Part shown: piece by piece, positions 1-5,175 of the stretch
Numbering within the stretch: the first letter of the stretch is position 1
How the letters are laid out: each line of letters starts with the position of its first letter
DNA from: an uncultured Polyangiaceae bacterium
Lineage (GTDB): Bacteria > Myxococcota_A > Polyangia > Polyangiales > Houyiibacteriaceae
Direction of reading: 5' to 3'
DNA: 7,099 bases
NCBI GenBank assembly: GCA_947258625.1
Contig: CAMYJN010000115.1
Span: forward strand, 1-7,099
The notes under the pieces: generated by a model
Seen by the model: the letters and a program-made list of their open reading frames with translations, nothing else
What the model was told of the DNA's origin: nothing
Database searches by the model: none
Made by a program: the position numbers and the translations under genes

Positions 1-235
1 TCGGAACGCCGCGGATGCCATACTTCGAAGCGGTGCCAGGGCTCTCGTCGATGTCGAGATGGGTCACCTTGACCTTGCCAACATACTCGTCCGCAAGTTG
101 GTCGATGAGCGGCGCGATCTGCTTGCACGGCCCACACCAGACCGCCGAAAAATCGACGAGCACGGGGTCGTCCGATTCGAGAACCTCCGTGTCGAAGTTC
201 AGGTCGTTTACTGCGTGTACGTTTGCGCCAGCCAT
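1..235 (-). CDS. trxA: Thioredoxin, N-terminal part (3' end cut by window edge)
   Basis: A cytoplasmic thiol-disulfide oxidoreductase that passes electrons from thioredoxin reductase to protein disulfides. The 78 visible residues start [11 protein letters not shown] and contain the redox motif WCGPCK at residues 33-38 (Cys34 and Cys37), preceded by LVDFSAVW, with the buried Asp at residue 28. They end at IRGVP, which contains the conserved cis-proline. About 30 C-terminal residues of a normal ~108-residue thioredoxin lie beyond position 1. The ATG at 233-235 is chosen because a GAGGAG ribosome binding site lies 5 nt upstream and the protein begins at the usual family length. No signal peptide is visible, so this is cytoplasmic thioredoxin rather than a secreted TlpA/ResA-type protein. 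It is divergent from the haem operon. A small change from the common form is Ser30 where Trp is usual (FSAVWCGPC rather than FWAxWCGPC). Confidence 0.96.
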   Translation of the reverse strand, partial: MAGANVHAVNDLNFDTEVLESDDPVLVDFSAVWCGPCKQIAPLIDQLADEYVGKVKVTHLDIDESPGTASKYGIRGVP

Positions 236-240
236 CTCAG

Positions 241-246
241 CTCCTC
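241..246 (-). promoter_or_regulatory. Ribosome binding site of trxA
   Basis: On the minus strand the sequence reads GAGGAG, then CTGAG, then ATG. This is a strong Shine-Dalgarno match at 5-nt spacing and it fixes the thioredoxin start at position 235. Confidence 0.8.
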
Positions 247-267
247 TTGGGGTTGTTCGAGATGCTG

Positions 268-296
268 TAGTTAAGGACGCAGCGTGGGCTTGTCAA
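268..296 (-). promoter_or_regulatory. Candidate sigma70-type promoter for trxA
   Basis: On the minus strand a perfect -35 box TTGACA (291-296) is followed after exactly 17 bp by TAACTA (268-273), a weaker -10 box. Transcription would start near position 261 and leave a short leader of about 25 nt before the thioredoxin start, which includes its ribosome binding site. The -35 match and ideal spacing are seen directly; promoter activity is inferred. No comparably good promoter was found on the plus strand for the divergent hemX-hemA-hemC operon. Confidence 0.5.
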
Positions 297-386
297 CGTG
301 GCGCCTCGCGCGGCTACCGCGTAAACCCCCACCATGGTAGGCTTTTTCGTGACCTGCCACACGCTGTTGGGGGCCTCGAGACGACC

Positions 387-1187
387 ATGAAAGCCGGCCT
401 TTTCATCGCCACTGCACTGCTCTACGCACTCGCCTGCGTCCTCTATCTGTTGCTGTTGACGCGTGGTTCGGACAAGGGGCAACGAGTGCCCGGGACCGTG
501 TTCGTGGCCGCCCTCGGCGCGCATCTCGCCTTCCTCTTATTAGAAGCGCCAGCCCCTGGCGAGTTGCCGCTGGCCGACATCGCGCAGGTCTTGAGCGTTT
601 CGTCTTTCGGCATTGGCATTGCGTTTCTGCTGGCTTCCTATCGCTTCGACGTCACGATCTTGGGCGCGTTCGTTGCCCCGCTGTCACTCATGCTTTTTCT
701 TGCATCCGGGCTTGGCAGCAGCTACGCGCCGGTGCCTCCGAGAGTGCAATCGGTCATGCTGACGCTTCACATCGCGGCCAACGTGGTGGGCTTGATCGCG
801 TTCGCACTCGCTTTCGCGGCGGCTGTCGCGTACGTGGTTCAGGAAGGGCTTCTTCGGCGCCGCCAGCTGAGCGGGGTCTTCCAGCGACTGCCATCGCTCG
901 ACGTCCTCGATACGATGGGCCTGCGAGCTGTCTTGGTGGGCTTTCCACTTCTGACGTTTGGCATGATCACGGGCACCTTTTGGCTGCTGCGCGCCGGCGG
1001 CTCGGAGTTCTACATCAGCCAAGCGCTCGGGCTGGTGGCCTGGGCCATCTTCGCAGGCGTCATCATCCTTCGCGTCGCTGCAGGCTGGCGGGGCCGAAAG
1101 GCCGCGCTCGGCACGATGATGGGCTTCGCATTCACCCTGCTGGTTCTCGCCGGATATGCGCTCCGCGCCGTAGGAGGCAACGCCTGA
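387..1187 (+). CDS. HemX/CcsA-like eight-helix cytochrome c assembly family membrane protein
   Basis: A 266-residue integral membrane protein of the cytochrome c assembly (CcsA/HemX/CcmC-like) superfamily. Eight hydrophobic helices can be drawn at about residues 4-24, 37-52, 65-84, 91-107, 124-150, 182-202, 213-230 and 241-261. Family-like features are a His in GAHLAFLL (His46), a His in LTLHIAANVVG (His128), AYVVQEGLLRR after helix 5, GMITGTFW in helix 6 and AGWRGRKAA before the last helix. The WWD haem-handling motif expected between helices 6 and 7 is absent (AGGSEFYISQ instead). Length, topology and position directly before hemA fit HemX, which in Bacillus affects HemA levels, better than a complete cytochrome c synthetase subunit. 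The open frame continues upstream to position 15, but that part is antisense to thioredoxin; the ATG at 387 starts a clean first helix. Its ribosome binding site is weak. The stop codon shares one base with the hemA start. Confidence 0.82.
   Translation: MKAGLFIATALLYALACVLYLLLLTRGSDKGQRVPGTVFVAALGAHLAFLLLEAPAPGELPLADIAQVLSVSSFGIGIAFLLASYRFDVTILGAFVAPLSLMLFLASGLGSSYAPVPPRVQSVMLTLHIAANVVGLIAFALAFAAAVAYVVQEGLLRRRQLSGVFQRLPSLDVLDTMGLRAVLVGFPLLTFGMITGTFWLLRAGGSEFYISQALGLVAWAIFAGVIILRVAAGWRGRKAALGTMMGFAFTLLVLAGYALRAVGGNA
1172..1177 (+). promoter_or_regulatory. Ribosome binding site of hemA
   Basis: A perfect AGGAGG lies 9 nt before the ATG at 1187, inside the last codons of the upstream hemX-like gene. 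It fixes the HemA start and suggests hemA is translated strongly as well as being coupled to the gene before it. Confidence 0.8.
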
Positions 1188-2548
1188 TGCGCGACTTCGT
1201 GGTCGTCGGCCTCTCGCATCGCACGGCACCCGTGGAGGTCCGGGAACGCCTCGCCGTGGCGCCCGATCGCCTCGCGCAAGAGCTGCGCGAATTCGCCAAC
1301 AGTGGACGCTTCGACGAGGCACTACTCATCTCGACCTGCAACCGTGTCGAGCTCTATGCGACCAGCGTGGACCCGGTCGCAGCCGCTCAAAACGCAAAAG
1401 AAGCGTTTGCCGGGCGCCTATCCGAACCAGTCGGGCATGAGGTCCTCTACCAGGAGCGCGGCGTCGATGTCATCCGTCACGTCTTTCGGGTCGCGTCGAG
1501 CTTGGACTCCTTGGTCGTTGGAGAGCCACAGATCTTAGGCCAGGTGAAAGAGGCCTTCGAGGCCGCGAAAGGGGCCGGCACGGTAGGCACACTGCTCGGG
1601 CGCTGTTTCACGCAGGCCTTTGCAACGGCCAAGCGCGTTCGACGCGAAACCGGAATCGCGGAGGGCACGGTGAGCGTCAGCTCGATCGCATGCGAGCTGG
1701 CCAAGAAGATTTTCGGGAACCTCGAAGGCCGCCGGACGCTTTTGCTCGGCGCGGGCGAAATGGGGGAGTCTGCCGCGCGCAGCCTCCGGCAGACCGGAAC
1801 TCAACTCCACGTCGTCAATCGCAGCGACGAACGCGCACAGCGGCTCGCCGAGGTCTGTGGCGGACGTGCGGTTCCCTACGAACGACTCAGCGTGGAGCTC
1901 GCCGATGCCGACGTCGTCATCGCTTCGACCGCGAGCGAGAAGTTCATCTTGACTCCGGAGCTCATGAAGGGGGTCGTTCGAACCAGGCGCCATCGACCGC
2001 TTTTCATCATCGATATCGCCGTTCCCCGCGACGTCGATCCGCGGGTAGGCAACATGGACAACGTATTCGTGTACGACGTCGACGACCTCCAGCAGGTTGC
2101 GGAAGAGAATCTCTCCGTGCGAGCAAGAGAAGCCGCGCGGGCCGAGCAGATCGTCGAAGAAGAAGTCGAGGCCTTCCTGAGCTGGCGTCGGTCGCTCGAG
2201 CTCGCTCCGACCATCGTCGCGCTTCGCAAGCGGTTTGGGCAGATCGCAGCCGAGGAGCTGGAACGAGCGCTGCCGCGACTCGAAGGCGCCAGCTCGTCCG
2301 ACCGCGCGGTCCTTGAAGCCATGGGCCGATCTCTAGTGAACAAGCTGCTGCACCAACCGATGACCCAGCTCAAAGCTGGCGCCGGCGAGCCCGACGGAGC
2401 CTTTCTCATCGATGCGGTGCGGCGTCTGTTTGCGCTCTCGGAGCAAGAAGCGGCGGCCGAAGTCGCCTCCCCGGAAGACTCGAAGGACGCCAGGGTCGGG
2501 CAGCTGGCCGCGGCCGGTGCAACCGGGTCGACAGGCGAAACAAAGTGA
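1187..2548 (+). CDS. hemA: Glutamyl-tRNA reductase
   Basis: Catalyses NADPH-dependent reduction of glutamyl-tRNA(Glu) to glutamate-1-semialdehyde, the first committed step of the C5 route to haem and other tetrapyrroles. The 453-residue product starts MRDFVVVGLSHRTAPVEVRE. The catalytic domain has the nucleophilic Cys51 in STCNRVE, His98 in RHVFRVASSLDSLVVGEPQ, and GEPQILGQVK at 112-121. The NADPH-binding domain has LLLGAGEMGE (185-194). A long helical spine follows with QIVEEEVEAFLSWR, then the dimerisation region (NKLLHQPM). The last ~35 residues are rich in Ala, Gly, Ser and Glu and look disordered, making the protein somewhat longer than the usual ~420. The ATG overlaps the upstream stop as TGATG and follows a perfect AGGAGG. 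Its stop overlaps the hemC start. The C5-pathway enzyme excludes an alphaproteobacterial-type ALA synthase route for this organism. Confidence 0.98.
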   Translation: MRDFVVVGLSHRTAPVEVRERLAVAPDRLAQELREFANSGRFDEALLISTCNRVELYATSVDPVAAAQNAKEAFAGRLSEPVGHEVLYQERGVDVIRHVFRVASSLDSLVVGEPQILGQVKEAFEAAKGAGTVGTLLGRCFTQAFATAKRVRRETGIAEGTVSVSSIACELAKKIFGNLEGRRTLLLGAGEMGESAARSLRQTGTQLHVVNRSDERAQRLAEVCGGRAVPYERLSVELADADVVIASTASEKFILTPELMKGVVRTRRHRPLFIIDIAVPRDVDPRVGNMDNVFVYDVDDLQQVAEENLSVRAREAARAEQIVEEEVEAFLSWRRSLELAPTIVALRKRFGQIAAEELERALPRLEGASSSDRAVLEAMGRSLVNKLLHQPMTQLKAGAGEPDGAFLIDAVRRLFALSEQEAAAEVASPEDSKDARVGQLAAAGATGSTGETK

Positions 2549-3525
2549 AACTACGCATCGCAACGCGCAGGAGCAATCTTGCGCTCGTTCAAACGCGTTG
2601 GGTCGGCGCCCAGCTTCAGGGTCACTTTCCTGGCCTCAGCGTCGAAGAAGTACACGTCAAGACCAAGGGCGACCGGATTCAAGATCGTCCACTCGCGTTC
2701 GTCGGTGGCAAGGGACTGTTCGTGAGTGAGGTCGAGGCGGTGGTCGTCCGTGGCGAGGCGGATTTTGCGGTGCACTCCTTGAAAGACGTTCCAGGCGACG
2801 TCCCGCTAGCGGAAGGGATGGGCATTTTGAGCGTGCCCGTCCGTGAAGACCCAAGCGACGTTCTGGTGACCGTCGACGGGACGGATTTAGCCTCGTTGAA
2901 ACGCGGCGCGAAAGTCGGCACCACTTCCCGCCGCCGCGTGGTGCAGCTGCAGCGCCAACGCCCCGACCTCGGCTTCGTGCCGCTCCGGGGAAACATCGAG
3001 ACACGCCTCCGCAAGCTTCGCGAAGGGCAATGCGATGCGATCGTATTGGCCGCGGCAGGCCTCGCGCGGACGGGCGTGCTCGCGCAGACGCCCCATGTGG
3101 TTTTGCCAACGGATATTTGCCTGCCCGCGGTGGGTCAGGGAGCGCTGGCGATCGAAGGCCCACTCGCGAACGAGACCCTGCATATGCAGCTCAAAGCGAT
3201 CGAAGATCCGACCGCGCGCATTCAGATCACCGCGGAGCGAGCCATGCTCCAGAAGCTCGAAGGCAACTGCCACTCTTCGATTGCAGGTCATGCAAGCGCG
3301 GCTGACGGCAGGCTCCAGCTCGACGCGATGGTCGCCTCGTACGACGGGGACCAAATGCTGTCGGCGATGTCCGATACGTATCTGGACCTGCGCTCCCCCG
3401 ACGCGATGAATCTCGCGCATCGACTGGGTGAAGAAGTCGCCGATCACCTTCTGTCACAGGGCGCTCACGATTTGATCCAGCAAGCGGAGCTAGCCGCGAT
3501 GCGAAATCAGTTGATCAGCAACTGA
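2545..3525 (+). CDS. hemC: Porphobilinogen deaminase (hydroxymethylbilane synthase)
   Basis: Joins four porphobilinogen molecules into the linear tetrapyrrole hydroxymethylbilane in the cytoplasm. The 326-residue product has the expected start (KLRIATRRSNLALVQTRWV), KTKGDRI at 40-46, GGKGLFVSEVE at 54-64, HSLKDVP at 77-83 with catalytic Asp81, GTTSRRRVVQL at 125-135, LRGNIETRLRKL at 147-158, and LPAVGQGALAIE at 193-204. The dipyrromethane cofactor attaches to Cys242 in LEGNCHSSIAG; the position matches the well-known Cys242 of the E. coli enzyme. Length is slightly above the usual ~310. The start is GTG at 2545 within GTGA, overlapping the hemA stop by 4 nt; no strong ribosome binding site is visible, so translation is probably coupled to hemA. 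No hemD follows. The 3' end overlaps a convergent gene by 19 bp. Confidence 0.98.
   Translation: MKLRIATRRSNLALVQTRWVGAQLQGHFPGLSVEEVHVKTKGDRIQDRPLAFVGGKGLFVSEVEAVVVRGEADFAVHSLKDVPGDVPLAEGMGILSVPVREDPSDVLVTVDGTDLASLKRGAKVGTTSRRRVVQLQRQRPDLGFVPLRGNIETRLRKLREGQCDAIVLAAAGLARTGVLAQTPHVVLPTDICLPAVGQGALAIEGPLANETLHMQLKAIEDPTARIQITAERAMLQKLEGNCHSSIAGHASAADGRLQLDAMVASYDGDQMLSAMSDTYLDLRSPDAMNLAHRLGEEVADHLLSQGAHDLIQQAELAAMRNQLISN
3507..3525. repeat. Perfect inverted repeat spanning two convergent stop codons
   Basis: TCAGTTG-ATCAG-CAACTGA is a 7-bp perfect stem with a 5-nt loop. The outer three bases on each side are the stop codons: TGA of hemC on the plus strand and TGA of the roadblock-like gene on the minus strand. 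As a result the proteins end almost alike (QLISN and QLLIN). It lacks a downstream T tract in either direction, so it is not a standard intrinsic terminator. It could still act as a small hairpin protecting both 3' ends; that role is inferred. Confidence 0.75.
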
Positions 3526-3896
3526 GGATCGGCCTGCCAGCTGGAGCTGAGAATGCGGCGCACGCCGCCAATGGATTGCTGAAGCCATTCGTCGCCGCCG
3601 CCGCGACCTACGGTCGCCACGTAGACCGTTTCGCCTTCAAATGTCATCGCGTGTACTTCGACGCTCTGCCCCTCCAGCGCACTCGGCAAACGACCATTGA
3701 ACGACGGCGTTCCCAGGAGCGGTGCAACGGCGCCGAGCGCTTCGCAGATCGAGCGTTCGCCAGCACCTGCGACCAGCAGACCGTTGTGAATCGCGACGAC
3801 CACAGCATCGAGGTCCCCTTTCACGCGCGAGCTCTCGAGCTGAAGGCAAAGCGCGCTATATGGATTCTGACTTCGACGTAAGCGGCGTTCGTACAT
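3507..3896 (-). CDS. Small roadblock/LC7-like domain protein
   Basis: A 129-residue soluble protein. The pattern resembles the roadblock/LC7 (MglB-like) fold: an N-terminal helix (YSALCLQLESSR), a first strand pair DAVVVAIHNGLLVAGAG (30-46), a helix ICEALGAVAPLLG (50-62), strands around SVEVHAMTFEGETVYVATVG (78-97) and a C-terminal helix EWLQQSIGGVRRIL (103-116). Such domains commonly regulate small GTPases or serve as dimerisation modules and are plentiful in myxobacteria; no GTPase partner is in the window. The assignment is from the secondary-structure pattern and a few signature-like residues, not from a strict motif. The ATG at 3896 is preferred over the GTG at 3902 because the GGGGAG ribosome binding site (3902-3907) would overlap that GTG. 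It stands alone, convergent with hemC and divergent from the ATPase gene. Confidence 0.62.
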   Translation of the reverse strand: MYERRLRRSQNPYSALCLQLESSRVKGDLDAVVVAIHNGLLVAGAGERSICEALGAVAPLLGTPSFNGRLPSALEGQSVEVHAMTFEGETVYVATVGRGGGDEWLQQSIGGVRRILSSSWQADPQLLIN

Positions 3897-3901
3897 GGAC
3901 A

Positions 3902-3907
3902 CTCCCC
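3902..3907 (-). promoter_or_regulatory. Ribosome binding site of the roadblock-like gene
   Basis: On the minus strand GGGGAG is followed by TGTCC and then ATG, a 5-nt spacing. It decides the start at 3896 instead of the GTG two codons upstream, which the site itself overlaps. Confidence 0.6.
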
Positions 3908-3912
3908 GATTG

Positions 3913-3941
3913 ATGTAGGTGTATGTAGACTATTATCCTAC
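3913..3941. repeat. AT-rich patch with a 10-bp-spaced ATGTAG repeat and GTAGG/CCTAC arms
   Basis: In the divergent intergenic region ATGTAG occurs at 3913-3918 and again at 3923-3928, one helical turn apart. GTAGG (3915-3919) is complementary to CCTAC (3937-3941). The patch is clearly richer in A and T than its surroundings and lies just upstream of the roadblock-like gene's ribosome binding site. It may be a promoter or operator for one or both divergent genes. The repeats are short and could be chance. Confidence 0.3.
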
Positions 3942-3986
3942 GGAACGCGGAGCAAGAATCTGCGCAAAACGGCGAATTTCAGCAAA

Positions 3987-4014
3987 TCGACACGGTGGGC
4001 AAGGCTGCTAGAGT
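3987..4014 (+). promoter_or_regulatory. Candidate promoter for the ArsA-like ATPase and glmU
   Basis: TCGACA (3987-3992, five of six matches to the -35 consensus) is followed after 16 bp by TAGAGT (4009-4014, four of six matches to the -10 consensus). Transcription would begin at about 4020-4022, only a few bases before the ATG at 4024, giving a nearly leaderless message. The absence of a convincing Shine-Dalgarno sequence before 4024 agrees with this. Activity is inferred. Confidence 0.42.
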
Positions 4015-4023
4015 CGCGCTGAA

Positions 4024-5166
4024 ATGAGTCTCGCGGAGGTGCTCGGCAGTCACCGAGTGGTGGTGACTGTCGGCAGCGGGGGAGTCGGAAAGACCACGAC
4101 CGCGGCAGCCATGGCTGTCCATGCGGCGATGGACGGCCGCAAAGTCCTGTGTCTCACGATCGACCCGGCGCGGCGCCTCGCCAACAGCCTGGGTCTCGAC
4201 GAAATGACCACCAGCGAGCAGGACGTGCCCTCCTCGCTCTTCGAGACCCATGGGCTGCAGTGCAAGGGCTCACTCTCGGCGATGATGCTCGACACGAAGC
4301 GTACCTTCGATGATCTCGTGGCGAGGCACGCGTCGAGCGAGGAAGCGCGCGACCGAATCTTGAACAACCAGATCTACAAGTACGTCGCAAGCTCGCTCGC
4401 CGGTACGCAAGAGTACATGGCGATGGAGAAGCTCCACGAAGTTCGCAAGGATCCGACCTGGGATTTGGTCGTGCTCGACACGCCACCGACCGCAAGTGCC
4501 CTAGATTTCTTGACGGCGCCTGAGCGCTTGATCGACGCGATCGACTCGCCTGCGATGCGTTGGTTTCTCCAGGTCTTCGAAGGAGCGGGCAAGGAAGCAT
4601 TCGGCCTGGTCGGCCGCGGCGCGACGGTCTTGCTCAGAGGCATCGGCAAGATCACCGGCATCGAGTTCTTGGAGCAGGTGGCGGAGTTCGTGAGTGGAAT
4701 TAACGACCTGTTCGGAGGGTTCAAGGAGCGCGCAGAGCAGGTGTCCGATGCGCTTCGGAGCCCTGAGGTCGCCTTCGTGCTGGTGACGAGCCCCAATCCG
4801 CTGGCCATCGGAGAAGCTCGTTTCTTCAGCGACAAACTCCAAGAGGCGGGCATGAAACGGGAGGCGATCATCATCAACCAGGTCCATACGCTGATCCCAG
4901 AGCCCAACATCTCCAGCGAAGCGCAGGTGGCCGAGCTGAGGATGGTGCTGCCCGAGTCACTCGACGCGGCCGACATTCATCCTCGGCTCAGCGAGGCCCT
5001 GAAGCTCGAGCGCCGCTGGGCGGTGGCGGACCGTACGGAAGTCGAACGATTGAACGAGCAGGTCGGCGCGGAAACCCATATTGTGGAAGTACCCGCCTTC
5101 GACGAAGATGTTCACGATCTCGCCGCCCTTGCAAAAGTGGCTTCGTACCTGACCATGGCTAGCTGA
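4024..5166 (+). CDS. ArsA/GET3-superfamily ATPase
   Basis: A 380-residue cytoplasmic P-loop ATPase of the SIMIBI class with a single ATPase domain. Visible motifs are the deviant Walker A GSGGVGKTT (17-25), the family signature DPARRLANSLGL (47-58), GTQEYMAMEKL (128-138), the Walker B/switch II region LVVLDTPPTASALDFL (148-163), LVTSPNPLAIGEA (253-265) and the nucleotide-binding Asn285 in IINQVH. Residues ~180-245, with FGLVGRGATVLLRG and GIEFLEQVAEFVSGI, correspond to the helical subdomain between switch regions. No CxxC zinc motif of eukaryotic GET3 and no arsenite-binding cysteine set is seen, so arsenite export is unlikely. The first Lys of the classic GKGGVGKT is Ser18. No ars genes are nearby. 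glmU follows after 9 nt on the same strand, so they probably form one transcript. Its client or physiological role cannot be told from sequence; related genes occur in actinobacteria and myxobacteria. Confidence 0.88.
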   Translation: MSLAEVLGSHRVVVTVGSGGVGKTTTAAAMAVHAAMDGRKVLCLTIDPARRLANSLGLDEMTTSEQDVPSSLFETHGLQCKGSLSAMMLDTKRTFDDLVARHASSEEARDRILNNQIYKYVASSLAGTQEYMAMEKLHEVRKDPTWDLVVLDTPPTASALDFLTAPERLIDAIDSPAMRWFLQVFEGAGKEAFGLVGRGATVLLRGIGKITGIEFLEQVAEFVSGINDLFGGFKERAEQVSDALRSPEVAFVLVTSPNPLAIGEARFFSDKLQEAGMKREAIIINQVHTLIPEPNISSEAQVAELRMVLPESLDAADIHPRLSEALKLERRWAVADRTEVERLNEQVGAETHIVEVPAFDEDVHDLAALAKVASYLTMAS

Positions 5167-5175
5167 GCCGTCATC

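Noticed and set aside
290..343. Plus-strand promoter for the hemX-hemA-hemC operon (TTGTCA at 290-295)
   Set aside because: The -35-like box has no acceptable -10 box at normal spacing; TACCGC at 19 bp is too weak to annotate.
15..386. Plus-strand open frame extending the HemX-like protein upstream by 124 residues
   Set aside because: It runs antisense through the thioredoxin gene, whose WCGPCK motif and ribosome binding site are clear. The extension is low in membrane character and the ATG at 387 begins the first helix.
684..1322. 212-residue minus-strand open frame opposite the HemX-like gene and hemA
   Set aside because: It is rich in Arg, Ala and His, as expected for the shadow of GC-rich genes, has no recognisable motif and overlaps two well-supported genes.
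1690..2316. 208-residue plus-strand open frame inside hemA
   Set aside because: An Arg-rich off-frame shadow of hemA; the hemA frame carries all the family motifs.
3537..3544. 8-bp palindrome CCAGCTGG near the hemC end
   Set aside because: Inside coding sequence of the roadblock-like gene and short enough to occur by chance in GC-rich DNA.
4374..4976. 200-residue minus-strand open frame opposite the ATPase gene
   Set aside because: A Ser-rich complement of the ATPase coding strand with no independent ribosome binding site or motif.
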